This document shows positions 1 to 8,630 of a DNA stretch of 64,000 bases, in pieces. The DNA is from SZUA-100 sp965248135 (GTDB lineage Bacteria; Pseudomonadota; Alphaproteobacteria; Rhizobiales; Rhizobiaceae), in assembly GCA_965248135.1 (NCBI GenBank), contig CBDFIN010000012.1, forward strand, positions 620,001 to 684,000, given 5' to 3'. The notes below the pieces were generated by a model. The model did not search any database. It was given only the letters and a program-made list of their open reading frames with translations, and was not told the origin of the DNA. Numbering within the stretch: position 1 is the first letter of the stretch; every line of letters starts with the position of its first letter. The position numbers and the translations under genes were made by a program.

Positions 1-403
1 GCAGGCTTCTCCCCAATATTACACAATGAGCAAAACTCAACGGTACAAATGCATGCTCCAAACCGGTGCTGCGTTCATTCCTCCAGCGCTTTGCATATCG
101 CCGCACACTATCGTAACTGCCGTCATAGCCAACACGCCGCAGATCATCATGGATACGCGTCAGAGTGAGCCGTTCTTTGCGCGAACATCTTTCGTTCGCC
201 TTCAACATCGTATCAAGCTGTTCTGTGAAAAGGCCCAACTTTGGCAGCGGTTGGGTGGATCGGTCATAGCGAAACTCCGTTACTTTGGAGCGCAAAATCT
301 TCCGTACAGAATTCCGCGAGATGCCGCGATCCCGGCAAATCTCTTTAATGCCTTTCTTATGAACAAAATGATCCCGTCTGACCTTCGCAACCACAACAAT
401 CAT
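1..403 (-). pseudogene. istA: IS21-family transposase IstA, N-terminal part, cut by the window edge
   Basis: The reverse strand from the ATG at 403 encodes an IS21-type IstA N-terminus. A helix-turn-helix region (GIKEICRDRGISRNSVRKIL) is followed by the conserved run ending FVPLSF, which in intact IstA leads into the catalytic core. Just after PLSFA the expected Pro-Gly-Glu-Ala frame is displaced: a GEA-like reading appears in another frame about 14 bases later. The copy therefore seems frameshifted near position 20, although the rest lies outside the window. Upstream (about 440-515) are IS21-type terminal motifs of the form ATTGACCCC. IstA is the DDE transposase of IS21 elements and works with the ATPase IstB. 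The family call is firm; the frameshift is less certain because the gene is cut. Confidence 0.75.
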
Positions 404-551
404 CCCCTGTATAACCCCGACATTTTGATCCAAATGACGGGTACAATGCACAACCAAGGGAGGGGGTCAAAATCGAACGCCGATCTCCCCGTTTAAGGGG
501 TCAATCTTGCATGTCGATCTACACGCTCGAACCAGTGGCGCTCGGGCGCTC

Positions 552-1300
552 ACTCCCAGCCCGATGCTGGCGTGCAGGCAACCGGTTCCATGACATAGTG
601 GTTCATCAATGCCAAAAAGCGCGGATGGAATACCCGGTCCTTTGAACGTGACACATAACTCACCATTGTTTTAGGATTATCGATGATGACCCGGCGCGGC
701 ACCCCGCCATAAAACGCCAATGCCCGCACAAAGGCATCCAGCACCATCTCCTGAACCTCGCCAGGATAAGCCATCACAAAGGGTTTGCGAGAATGGCACA
801 AACGGAAGTGCGCCACCTTGATCTTCTGTTCCACGCCGCCCAGAACAACGTGCTCCTGGCTCCAGTCAAACTGCCCATTTATGTCAGGGGCAATCACCAG
901 CCGTAAAGTGTAACGGTATAAAAGCTCCAGGCAGCTGTGATCCATCGGCTTTCAACGACTTGATAAACCGGCAGACCGGCGAGTACGAACCGGTATAGCC
1001 TTCCTCAACCAGTTGCTCATAAAGCTTCACTGCTGTGCGCCGCTCCCGGCGGGGTTGGCTTAAGTCTTGTTGGTAAAGCGCCTTTAGGCGATCCGAAAAA
1101 CCGGCAAGCTTGTGCAGTACAGGCGGTCTACTGCGATGATAGAACGGCGGAGACGCGTCATTCAAATATTTTCTGATCGTATTGCGGGACAGGCCCGTAT
1201 CCCGACTGACTGACCGGATAGAGTGGCCATCTCGCAAAACCAAACGACGAATCTTTGCTGCACTTTCCATTAATATCACCTGTTCATTCTCCGTGATCAA
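552..1300 (-). pseudogene. istA: IS21-family IstA, frameshifted and truncated (second, different IS21)
   Basis: The first part (884-1300) opens with a helix-turn-helix (RRLVLRDGHSIRSVSRDTGLSRNTIRKYL) and runs to IPLHFTAGD. The reading then continues in another frame (550-945) with NGQFDWSQEHVVLGG, AYPGE, FYGGVPRRVIIDN and ends at ASGWE, where IstA proteins normally continue with K-G-x-V-E. So one frameshift lies at about 890-945 and the C-terminal third is missing. No IstB follows. Terminal repeats of the form AAATTGACCC sit at about 1318-1376, upstream of the gene. It is a dead IS21 remnant. Its first 160 bp are repeated at 4569-4730. Confidence 0.85.
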
Positions 1301-1720
1301 AACACGGATGTTACCAAAACAGGCGGGTCAATTTTAAACGCCAATTACCCACCCAAGTGGGTCAATTTTGCATGCTTATTCACAGCTTATCACGCACAAT
1401 CTGACCCAGAAGATAGGCGGGTTCTTTCCCCAAAGGTGGAAACGCCAACAGGTGATTGTTGCGGTTGGGATGGGCGGCAATCAGCATAAACGTATTATCG
1501 CTTGCATATAACCAAAGCCCCTTGCGGCCGCTCATGGCGTAGTAGGATACCGATTGTGAATAGGGATCGGATCGTTCTGAAACTGAATCCAGCATTGCTT
1601 GCAATGCTGCTAAATCATCATGGGTTAAACGAAGCAGGGATGGTCTGTTGGCAATGGCGTTCGTACCGCCATCCTTGCGCACAACATTGGTGGCTCTTGC
1701 TAAACTGGGTGCACTACTAA
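1139..1720. repeat. 582-bp direct repeat, copy A, left of IS1380
   Basis: This segment (istA start, IS21 end, and most of a hypothetical gene) is repeated at 4569-5150 at a constant offset of 3430 bp with only scattered substitutions. Copy A stops exactly where the IS1380 element starts (1721), and copy B starts exactly where it ends (4568). Outside the repeats, each flank continues naturally (istA to the left, the complete hypothetical gene to the right), so this is an X-IS-X duplication. Confidence 0.85.
1380..1720 (-). pseudogene. 5'-truncated copy of the hypothetical gene at 4810-5160
   Basis: The protein reading (RPSLLRLTHDDLAALQAML, then YYAMSGRKGLWLYASDNTFML, then FPPLGKEPAYLLGQIVRDKL) matches the gene at 4810-5160 almost residue for residue. 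The first codons are missing because the IS1380 element begins at 1721. The remaining in-frame ATG at 1682 could start a 100-residue product, but the RBS and the upstream partner gene are gone, so I regard it as a remnant. Confidence 0.7.
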
Positions 1721-1769
1721 CCCGGATTATTCATCAGGGTGCCTAATATAGCTGGCGGGCATGGATCAA

Positions 1770-3013
1770 CAGGGCTGTTCAACGCTAATTACTTGTATCG
1801 GTAATCGAGCACTCTGGTGAAGTCGAGGGCGTTGCGCCACAGGGCGTCTGCGATGTTTTGTTCGCCGTTGGCACGCAGGATATTAAGGGCGAAACTGCGC
1901 GCTCTGGCGAAGATGCCAGGGTTGGTGCGAATGCGGCTGGCGTCCTCCAGCATCGTAACATCGCGGACATAGTGATTTCTGTTCTCGATACCCCAGTGGT
2001 TGCGAATGGCTTGCGCCACTTTCTTCGCGCTGACGGGTGCGGAGCAGACATAAAAGCAGGTCTCCTCGCGACAGTTCCACATCCCGGTTTTGGCGCTGCG
2101 GAGAAATGTCACTCTCGGCACACGGATGATACGCACGATGAGCCCGTTCCAGCCGGTTTGTTTAAGCGCCTGAACGGCATCGAAAACCTCGACAATGCGC
2201 CTTTCGACGCGCATGCGCTTGCCTCGATCAAGGGTTTCATGATGCTCCAGCGGCAGTTTTCTTTCGCCGACAGCCTCGATTATTCGCAGCAGACCGGGCT
2301 GATTTTCCTTAAGTTGAACAATGAGATGGCTTTTCGCCGCCCGGGCCGCCCGGAAAGTTTTTTTTAACAGTGCATGGCGTCCATCGTAAACAGCCGGCCG
2401 GTAAGCGCCAGCGCTTTGATCATCGCTTGCGCGGCGGGGATTTCGTTGCTCTTCTCGTCCACCTCCAGATGCCCCAGTATCAGCGCGTCATCGACCGCAA
2501 AAGCGCTCAGAACATGGGCCGCCTTGCGGTCGTTAAAGGCATCGAAACTGTGCCGCAGCGTCTTGCCGTCAATCGCCACGACCGGCATCGCTTCCACGTC
2601 TTCACTCCGTTCGCTACCGCACAATTGCGCCGCATGGCGGCGGAAAACCCGCTCCACCTTGCCACCATCAAGCCCGCGCAGGATGGTTCGCACGGCACTA
2701 TAAGCCGGCGCGCGCTCCCAGCCGAAGCCGAATGCCCCATTGAGGTGCTCGCGATGAGCCTCGATGAAGCGATGGACCTTGCGATAGGACGTCGCCCCCG
2801 ACAAAATCGCCAGGATCGTCGCCAGCATCACCGGACCAAGCTGCCATTTCTTGCCCTGCGCCCGGCGTGGGTCAGGGATCGTCGATAAAAGTTCCAGGAA
2901 TTTCAATGTCATGAGTGCATCCTCCGAATCAAATACACTCCTATAGATTCAGACAAATACCGCTTTGGGAATACCACAGACAACCATCAAGTATTTAGCG
3001 TTGAACAGCCCTG
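1770..3013. mobile_element. ISAs1-family element, copy 1
   Basis: The element is 1244 bp with terminal inverted repeats CAGGGCTGTTCAACGCTAA at the left and the reverse complement at the right. A perfect 10-bp target duplication, catggatcaa, flanks it (1760-1769 and 3014-3023). It is inserted in the leader of the IS1380 element. Copy 2 at 29772-31015 has the same length. Confidence 0.92.
1789..2912 (-). pseudogene. ISAs1-family transposase, frameshifted
   Basis: The N-terminal half (2364-2912) starts MTLKFLELLSTIPDPRR and carries the family signature VAIDGKTLR and ends at FTMDAMHC. There a TAA and an 8-A run break the frame. The next frame continues with KTFRAARAAKSHLIVQLKENQPG and runs to the stop at 1789, with HWGIENRNHYVRDVTMLEDASRIR in the C-terminal part. 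Intact ISAs1 transposases read HCQKKT at this point, so both a stop and a one-base loss separate it from the family form. The same lesion is present in copy 2 (29791-30914). Normal length would be about 370 residues. Probably inactive unless recoded. Confidence 0.88.
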
Positions 3014-3094
3014 CATGGATCAAGCTGTTGAAATAGCGTGTGATTTCGGTGTTTGAACAAGATCATTCACCCTCAGCAGAAAATCCGGCCCGCC

Positions 3095-4429
3095 ATGCAA
3101 GAAGATAACCTGTTTCTCCCCGGTTTGTCACCTTTAGGGCGGCACGAAATATCTGCCCGGTTTGATGGTGGCGCTTTGTCATCTGATGGCGGTGTGTTGA
3201 TACTGCGCGAGATCGAGCGAAAGCTGAACTTTGCCGGTATGATTGCTTCCTGCTTGCATGACGAGCGCGATGCGGGGCGCACCATCCATTCCCAGACCAC
3301 CATGATCCGCACCCGCATGTTTGCAATAGCTTGCGGCTATGAAGACTGTGATGACCTTGATGAGTTGCGCCATGATCCGGCACTGAAGATTGCCTGCGAG
3401 CGACTGCCGGAAAGTGGATGCGCGTTAGCATCCCAGCCAACCTTGTCGCGGCTGGAAAACACGCCGTCCTGGCGGGAGCTTGGCCGCATGGGGTTGGCCC
3501 TGATTGACCTGTTCTGCGACAGTTTTAGCGCCGTGCCTGGTCATATTGTTCTGGATATTGATGATACCACGGACCGCACATATGGCGATCAGCAGCTTTG
3601 CCTGTTCAACACCCATGCGCAAGGATACTGCTTTCAGCCTATTCATATTTATGATGCTGCATCGGGCAAGCCGGTGTGCTTTTTATTGCGGCCCGGCAAA
3701 CGGCCTTCGGGCGAGGAAGCAGCCCGGATTTTACGCCATGTCATTCGTCGTATCCGGCACAACTGGCCCCGCACTGTCATCACCGTGCGCGGTGACGGGC
3801 ACTACGGAACACCAGAGGTCATGGATCTTCTGGAGCAACACGGTTGTTTCTACATCTTCGGCCTGCCGGGCAACAACAGGCTAAAGACGCTCTCCCATCC
3901 ATGGAGTGAGGATGTTGCTGTTCGTCGGGCATTGAGCGGCAAAGACAAGGTGCGTCGTTTCTTCCAAATTCGTTACGGTGCCAAAAGCTGGTCAAAGGAG
4001 CGCAAGGTCATCGCCCGTGTTGAGGCAACCAAATTGGGCAGCGATACCCGCTTCATCGTCACCAATCTGCCAGGGCGGGCCAAGCATCTTTATGAGAAGG
4101 TCTATTGTGCACGCGGAAAAATGGAAAACCTGATCAAGGAACACAAACTCTACACCAACAGAACCTCCTGCCACCGCTGGGAAGCCAATCAGTTCCGGTT
4201 GTTTCTGCACACCGGTGCTTACTGGCTGTTATTATTATTGCGCGGGGCAGCCCCAAAACGTTCGCGGTTTAGAACCGCCACCTTCGAGACCATCCGGCGC
4301 ACATTCCTGAAAATCGCGGTGCGTATTGAACAGTTGAAATCGAGGATTAAAATTGCCCTGCCAACGGCTTGCCCGCACCGTCAATTGCTCGTCTTGTTGA
4401 TGGGACGCATCAACGCCCAGAGCCCGTAA
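3095..4429 (+). CDS. IS1380-family transposase
   Basis: A 444-residue DDE transposase. The N-terminus has the IS1380 signature FDGGALSSDGGVLILREIERKL. The first catalytic Asp is in HIVLDIDDTTD, the second in VITVRGDGHYGTPEVMDLLE, and the Glu region follows YEKVYCARGKMENLIKEHK. I place the start at the ATG at 3095 (MQEDNLFLPG), because the upstream reading from 3053 uses a TTG and differs from copy 2 by an inserted base. The product is nearly identical to that of 28355-29689. Full length, and plausibly functional, although the native leader has been displaced by ISAs1. Confidence 0.9.
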   Translation: MQEDNLFLPGLSPLGRHEISARFDGGALSSDGGVLILREIERKLNFAGMIASCLHDERDAGRTIHSQTTMIRTRMFAIACGYEDCDDLDELRHDPALKIACERLPESGCALASQPTLSRLENTPSWRELGRMGLALIDLFCDSFSAVPGHIVLDIDDTTDRTYGDQQLCLFNTHAQGYCFQPIHIYDAASGKPVCFLLRPGKRPSGEEAARILRHVIRRIRHNWPRTVITVRGDGHYGTPEVMDLLEQHGCFYIFGLPGNNRLKTLSHPWSEDVAVRRALSGKDKVRRFFQIRYGAKSWSKERKVIARVEATKLGSDTRFIVTNLPGRAKHLYEKVYCARGKMENLIKEHKLYTNRTSCHRWEANQFRLFLHTGAYWLLLLLRGAAPKRSRFRTATFETIRRTFLKIAVRIEQLKSRIKIALPTACPHRQLLVLLMGRINAQSP

Positions 4430-4568
4430 TCAACGCGGCATGAGCCGATGATTACCCCCCAACAACAACCCCAAACGCGTATTAAATGTTCCAATCAAAC
4501 TCCCGCCGTTAGCCCGGTTAATCCTTCACGCCCGGATGAAACCTGAAAGGCCTGGTGAATAATTCGGG

Positions 4569-4730
4569 ATAGAACGGCGGAGACGCGTCATTCAAATATT
4601 TTCTGATCGGATTGCGGGACAGGCCCGTATCTCGACTGACTGACCGGATCGAATGGCCATCTCGCAAAACCAGACGACGAATCTTTGCTGCACTTTCCAT
4701 TAATATCACCTGTTCATTCTCCGTGATCAA
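4569..4730 (-). pseudogene. istA: IS21 istA 5' fragment (duplicate of 1139-1300)
   Basis: The first 50 or so codons of the IstA at 552-1300 are repeated here (MITENEQVILMESAAKIRR through KYLNDASPPFY) and are then cut by the IS1380 right end at 4568. It is part of the 582-bp duplication. Confidence 0.85.
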
Positions 4731-5150
4731 AACACGGATGTTACCAAAACAGGCGGGTCAATTTTAAACGCCAATTACCCACCCAAGTGGGTCAATTTTG
4801 CATGCTTATTCACAGCTTATCATGCACAATCTGACCCAGAAGAGAGGCGGGTTCTTTCCCAATGGGTGGAAACAGCAACAGGTGATTGTTGCGGTTGGGA
4901 TGGGCGGCAATCAGCATAAAAGTATTATCGCTTGCATATAACCAAAGCCCCTTGCGGCCCGTCATGGCGTAGTAGGATACCGATTGTGAATAGGGATCGG
5001 ATCGTTCTGAAACTGAATCCAGCATTGCTTGCAAGGCTGCTAAATCATCATGGGTTAAACGAAGCAGGGATGGTCGGTTGGCAATGACGTTCGTACCGCC
5101 ATCCTTGCGCACAACATTGGTGGCTCTTGCTAAACCGGGTGCACTACTAA
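4569..5150. repeat. 582-bp direct repeat, copy B, right of IS1380
   Basis: Partner of 1139-1720. It begins atagaacggcgg directly after the IS1380 end and finishes gcactactaa, after which the hypothetical gene continues intact to its start codon at 5160. Confidence 0.85.
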
Positions 5151-5160
5151 AAGCAGTCAT
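4810..5160 (-). CDS. Hypothetical protein, 116 residues (second gene of a pair)
   Basis: The protein starts MTAFSSAPGLARATNVVRK. The central region LTHDDLAALQAML, YYAMTGRKGLWLYASDNTF, HPNRNNHLLLFPPIG recalls the substrate-domain start of acyl- or aminoacyl-transferase-like proteins of the DUF2156 kind, but the resemblance is weak and the protein is far shorter than those. The start codon overlaps the stop of the upstream gene (TCAT at 5157-5160, read as ATGA), so the two are translationally coupled. The 3' half is inside the 582-bp duplication and a beheaded second copy lies at 1380-1720. Function not assigned. Confidence 0.6.
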   Translation of the reverse strand: MTAFSSAPGLARATNVVRKDGGTNVIANRPSLLRLTHDDLAALQAMLDSVSERSDPYSQSVSYYAMTGRKGLWLYASDNTFMLIAAHPNRNNHLLLFPPIGKEPASLLGQIVHDKL

Positions 5161-5528
5161 GACTTGCCGCCTGTCATCTCAACCGGCTTTGATACCTGCC
5201 AGACCTGCTCAAACAGATTGCGGAAGGTTTGTGCATATAATGGATGTTGCAGAATGGTGATTTGTTGCGGTGGTCCCCAGGCGATCATCGCCAGTTTATC
5301 GCCATAAAGCTGAAAAGGCGTGGAACTAAAATCCCTGCCTGATAACCAACGATACCACTGGGTTGGCGCAATAAGATTTCTATCGCCCTTTTTAATCAGG
5401 ATTCTCTCAATTATACCTGCTTGTTGTAATCGTTCGATATGGGTCTTGATGAATGCACGAAGCGGTTTGTTTTCATCACCGGGTTCTGCCAGTCCGGCAA
5501 TTAGGGCCCGTCTCCCCTGAACGGCCAC
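5157..5528 (-). CDS. Winged-helix-like protein with a PLD-type C-terminal region, possibly 5'-truncated
   Basis: A 123-residue reading starting at a GTG. Residues about 25-60 (AFIKTHIERLQQAGIIERILIKKGDRNLI) look like the recognition helix and wing of a winged helix. The C-terminal half (FQLYGDKLAMIAWGPPQQITILQHPLYAQTFRNLFEQVW) resembles the phospholipase-D-like sensor tail found in TrmB-type regulators. Such proteins normally have a longer N-terminal DNA-binding part, and a stop lies just upstream in frame, so the front may have been lost. It is followed with a 4-base overlap by the hypothetical gene at 4810-5160, suggesting an autoregulated pair. Tentative. Confidence 0.5.
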   Translation of the reverse strand: MAVQGRRALIAGLAEPGDENKPLRAFIKTHIERLQQAGIIERILIKKGDRNLIAPTQWYRWLSGRDFSSTPFQLYGDKLAMIAWGPPQQITILQHPLYAQTFRNLFEQVWQVSKPVEMTGGKS

Positions 5529-5599
5529 CGGTCACACGAAAGAGGCCTCCAGCCCTGAATAATCTTTGACCTTATCCTATTGTGTGATATTCTCTTAAC

Positions 5600-5899
5600 G
5601 TGCTGGCTTCGAAGTTCAAAACAATTGTTGTTTATTGGTTGATCTGCAATGTGATCATCCCATTGATGATTACGTCAAGTGGCATCGTTACAATCGATAA
5701 CTCCTATTACACAGCACCAATTGTTTTACTGTTCATCCAGATTTGTAATTTAAGCTATTTCAAACTTAGCAAAAATTTGTTCATAATTACATTGATCGGA
5801 AATCTCATCAGTTTCTTTACAACTGCTAATTTTACCATCTGGAGGGCGCTTTACACATACTATGTTTGGTGGAGTTATTCGCACTTATGGTATTGGTGA
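5600..5899 (+). CDS. Small hydrophobic protein, probably membrane
   Basis: A 99-residue reading from a GTG, mostly hydrophobic. Three or four candidate membrane spans are visible: VVYWLICNVIIPLMI, YTAPIVLLFIQICNL, LFIITLIGNLISFF and an aromatic tail ending SHLWYW. AT-rich compared with its neighbours. No RBS of quality was seen and no family is recognised. It overlaps the tail of the gene on the other strand by 25 bases. It may be real or chance. Confidence 0.3.
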   Translation: MLASKFKTIVVYWLICNVIIPLMITSSGIVTIDNSYYTAPIVLLFIQICNLSYFKLSKNLFIITLIGNLISFFTTANFTIWRALYTYYVWWSYSHLWYW

Positions 5900-6291
5900 T
5901 ATAAAATTACTCGAATATCAATGTTTTGAAGATTTACAGAGTAACTTTTAAATCGAACTGATATTGATGTTGCTACGTTGCCGGTTACGGTCACCAATTG
6001 TGAACCGGGTCCAACGGTGCTGATAAATCGGTCTCCACCTCTGATTTCAACGCCGAATCTTGATGGAGCGCCTGAATTTGTGTCGAAAGAGATGTCAATA
6101 TGGCTGATGTGATCATCCCTGTTCGGGCCAGTAACCCCAAATTGCGACCATACTTCTACCCATGGCCCCCAGACTTGTGGAAATGCGGCAGCAGAAAATC
6201 TGCCCCGCTTTATCTCCAAGCCTTTCCCATATTTTCGTGTTGCGTTGCTGATCGCATGTTTCATCGTGTAACCTGTGAACTCATTCTGCAT
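5875..6291 (-). CDS. Hypothetical protein, 138 residues
   Basis: Starts MQNEFTGYTMKHAISNATRK with a weak GAGA ribosome-binding sequence upstream; the in-frame ATG of MKHAISN is an alternative start. After a basic N-terminus comes a region of alternating hydrophobic residues (HIDISFDT, RFGVEIRGGDRFISTVG, SQLVTVTGNVATSISVRFKS) that suggests an all-beta fold. No signal peptide and no recognised family. Base use is similar to the AT-rich small genes around it, consistent with acquired DNA. Confidence 0.45.
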   Translation of the reverse strand: MQNEFTGYTMKHAISNATRKYGKGLEIKRGRFSAAAFPQVWGPWVEVWSQFGVTGPNRDDHISHIDISFDTNSGAPSRFGVEIRGGDRFISTVGPGSQLVTVTGNVATSISVRFKSYSVNLQNIDIRVILYHQYHKCE

Positions 6292-6766
6292 TGCAAAATC
6301 TCAAAAATTTCATTGAATGCAATCATAGTCCCGTACAAGCAATACGGGGATATGTATTTCAGTAACTAATTGGTTTAACTAATTTTGTATTTAAGGCTTA
6401 TCCCTTATGGTCTGGTTTGATCAACATGCTTTGTGTGTTGGTTATATTTTCACCGCGATATTCAACAGGGTTTTGAATGCAGCACACTTTTTTCTGCGCT
6501 TGTTGAACAGCATAGCAAGTGCACACCCCCATTTACCTCGCCCCAAATACATGAAAGTCTGATTCAATATCCTTGAGTGAAGTGTTTTATGAATCAAGTT
6601 GGATTTTGTTAATTTGCCGGATCGGCATGAAATTGTTCCATGGCTTTTACCGCCAGTCCATGCATGTGGCCCTTATTGATCCCTACCCGGCAAAGCACGG
6701 TAAATCCGGTTCCGCTGATTCAATGCTCGTGGCCTAGTCATCGTAAGAAATTCTTAGGCGGAGAAG
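6292..6766. other. Gene-poor stretch with a hairpin and a 36-residue reading
   Basis: A short inverted repeat (CCCGTA, 7-base loop, TACGGG) lies at 6330-6348 and could end transcription of a neighbour, though no T-run follows. A reading of 36 residues (6627-6737, starting MKLFHGFYRQSMHVALIDP) precedes the regulator gene; it looks protein-like but has no recognised family and may be a gene fragment. The ribosome-binding sequence ggcggag at 6757-6763 serves the gene starting at 6767. Confidence 0.35.
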
Positions 6767-7418
6767 ATGACACAATCAAACAAGGAAAAGTTCTATATCG
6801 ATCTGGGGTTTCGGTTAATGCAAATGCGCTATCTGAATGGATATTCGCAAAGCCAGCTTGGGGAATTCATCGGCGTATCAAAACAAACCATTCAACGTTA
6901 TGAATCCGGTGAAATCCATATCTCACCGCAGGCACTTGATAGTTGTGCACGGCAACCGATACCAACGGTGGCTGATATTGGCCCATTTGACCGAGGTTGA
7001 TTTGGCTTTTTGGCTAGGCGCGATTGGCGACTTGGTACTGGTACCACGAGCCGGACGCAACGACGGCCAAAAGCCAAAGGAACCCGGCCTTCGGTGGCAA
7101 AAAATTGCCCGCTGGCTTTGTTACAATCCGCTTGTGGCCAGCCAGGCCAGGGCACGTATTGCGCCGCGTCAGCAAACGATTTTTCTGCCATCAAATGGGC
7201 TAATATCAGCCACCGTTGGTATTGATACGCCGGTCGGTTTTTTCTATGGCGAGGGCGAAACCATGCCAGCACCATCCAACACCAACAAAACCGGTTTGCT
7301 GATCGCCGCCGACATCATGGCATTGCCCGACAATAATATCCGCAAGAGCGTCTACCACTTGGTACGCGCCATCAATCGCGCCCATGAAGATAAGGAAAAT
7401 ACCAAGAAGGTCGCCTGA
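6767..7418 (+). pseudogene. Xre-family regulator split by a MITE-like insertion
   Basis: The 5' part encodes a classic HTH_3 domain: FRLMQMRYLNGYSQSQLG, EFIGVSKQTIQRYESG and EIHISPQALDSCAR. A well-placed GGCGGAG precedes the ATG. After CAR the frame enters a 258-bp palindromic-ended insert (6962-7219). The natural sequel, DTPVGFFYGEGETMP, appears after the insert in another frame and runs to the stop at 7418 with NIRKSVYHLVRAINRAHEDKE. The intact protein would be about 130 residues, typical of phage- or plasmid-type repressors. Simple removal of the insert does not restore the frame, so a further small indel is likely. Confidence 0.75.
6962..7219. mobile_element. MITE-like element with 32-bp inverted repeats
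   Basis: Sequences 6959-6990 and 7191-7222 are inverted repeats of each other over 32 bases with a single mismatch. The outermost symmetric bases are CCAACGGTGG, flanked on both sides by TA, the target duplication expected of IS630/Tc1-mariner-type transposition. The inside has no transposase. It splits the Xre regulator gene. I found no second copy in this window. Confidence 0.75.
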
Positions 7419-7492
7419 CTTTCTTATTCCCCGGTATTTGTTCTTCGTGGTTGGTTGGTGCTGTTGAGGCTGTAACGTTTTCCCCCATGGCT

Positions 7493-8275
7493 CTATTCGA
7501 AGGCGGGCGTTGCAACAATTGCAGCGCCCGTTTTTATTGGCAAGGCCGCATTGGTGGTGAATGCGGTTTTTACCGCAGGCGCATTATCGGCACTATCAAA
7601 TCCAGGCACATGCGCCTTGACAGATGGCGGCATCATATCAAGCAGTTCTGCATCCATTTCATCGAGCCGATCTTCGGTTATGTCCCCTTGTGCCAGTTCC
7701 TCACGGTGCTGATCTTTCAGATCATCAAATTCATGAATTTCATCACGAGCTGTGCGATTGGCTTGCATAGCGTCATGCACTTTGCCACGCGCTTTAAGGT
7801 CTGACAGAAAGTCATCAACTAGAATGTGATCGGGCGCAAATTGATCGTAGGAATATTCTTCATCCGATACGGGTTTGCCGAACTCATCGTAGGCCTGGGT
7901 TCGCGCCCCGTTCAAAAACACCCGTCTTCCATCCTGCATAATATTGGCGTATTGCCAAATCCCCTCAAGCCGGGCCTCTATCTCAAACAGCAGTTTTTGA
8001 AGTGTCTCAAACTCGATTTGGTTTTCCATGAGCGCCGTTGTGATAGCAGTGTCGTAAACATCAAGCTTGGCTTCAAATTCTGTAATCCGAATTTCAGATG
8101 CCATGATTACAGACACGCCAATGGCGGTTACTGTGGAATTTTCAGAAGCCTCTTCGGCAATATCTTCACGAAGCTTTTGTTCCTGTCTGGCTTTGATAAA
8201 CCATTTTTTGCGCAGCGCTTCTTGCGAGTGGGAGAAGCGGCTGTCATTGCCAAAATGATGCATCAGTTGGATCAT
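7493..8275 (-). CDS. Hypothetical acidic helical protein, 260 residues
   Basis: Starts MIQLMHHFGNDSRFSHSQEALRKKWF. Residues about 25-110 are strongly helical and charged (RQEQKLREDIAEEASEN, EIRITEFEAKLDVYDTAITTALMENQIEFETLQKLL), probably a coiled coil. A middle part (GRRVFLNGARTQAYDEFGKPVSDEEYSY) is turn-rich, and a second helical acidic part follows (DDLKDQHREELAQGDITEDRLDEMDAELLD). It ends with an Ala-rich tail. No enzyme motif or membrane span. It starts one base after the stop of the secreted gene 8277-8630, so the two form an operon. It may be a plasmid or phage-type protein; function unknown. Confidence 0.55.
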   Translation of the reverse strand: MIQLMHHFGNDSRFSHSQEALRKKWFIKARQEQKLREDIAEEASENSTVTAIGVSVIMASEIRITEFEAKLDVYDTAITTALMENQIEFETLQKLLFEIEARLEGIWQYANIMQDGRRVFLNGARTQAYDEFGKPVSDEEYSYDQFAPDHILVDDFLSDLKARGKVHDAMQANRTARDEIHEFDDLKDQHREELAQGDITEDRLDEMDAELLDMMPPSVKAHVPGFDSADNAPAVKTAFTTNAALPIKTGAAIVATPAFE

Positions 8276-8276
8276 A

Positions 8277-8630
8277 TTATGCTCCGCAATCCTTCTTGAT
8301 CAGAATATACAACAATGGCCCCGGTTGCTTGTCAGGGTGCCTGCCAAACCACTGCTTTATGTCAGGCAATTTCTCTTTTCTGTCATACCAATTTTGAATG
8401 CATCGAATACCCGTGTTATCTGGCTTGTCTCTTTGCCAGCGAGAAAATGACAAACCTTCAATAACACCTGCAATGTAACTGACCTGTTGATCTGAGGTCA
8501 TTTTATTCAGTACAAATCCGGCATCGAGATTTTGTGCATGGACGTTATATGTGTTGGTCAACATCATACCAAGTATTATCACAACTATTTGTTGATATTT
8601 GTTTAACTTCAACCATTTGCTAACCTGCAT
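8277..8630 (-). CDS. Secreted Rap1a/Tai-like small protein
   Basis: I place the start at the ATG at 8630, which gives a clean signal peptide (MQVSKWLKLNKYQQIVVIIL, then an AxA-type site at VHAQ). The mature part (about 85 residues) has VSYIAGVIEGLSFSRWQ, two cysteines (IRCIQNW and KKDCGA) and a proline-flanked PGPLLYILIKKDC tail. The pattern YxxGvxxg plus two distant cysteines resembles Rap1a/Tai-type proteins, which include type VI immunity proteins, but the match is by eye only. First gene of a two-gene operon with 7493-8275. Periplasmic location inferred. Confidence 0.5.
   Translation of the reverse strand: MQVSKWLKLNKYQQIVVIILGMMLTNTYNVHAQNLDAGFVLNKMTSDQQVSYIAGVIEGLSFSRWQRDKPDNTGIRCIQNWYDRKEKLPDIKQWFGRHPDKQPGPLLYILIKKDCGA

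Larger units (their letters stand above)
1721..4568. mobile_element. IS1380-family element, copy 1 (interrupted by ISAs1)
   Basis: The ends are imperfect inverted repeats: CCCGGATTATTCATCAGG at 1721 and its partner CCTGGTGAATAATTCGGG ending at 4568. The transposase is at 3095-4429. An ISAs1-family element sits in the non-coding left end (1770-3013). No short target duplication is visible; instead the flanks are a 582-bp direct repeat. Copy 2 lies at 28214-31062. Confidence 0.85.

Noticed and set aside
26..496. Open frame of 156 residues on the + strand at the left edge
   Set aside because: It is the complement of a clear IS21 IstA N-terminus on the other strand.
7493..8630. Toxin-immunity pair interpretation of the Rap1a-like gene and its operon partner
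   Set aside because: The Rap1a likeness is weak and the partner shows no toxin motif, so no such system is claimed.
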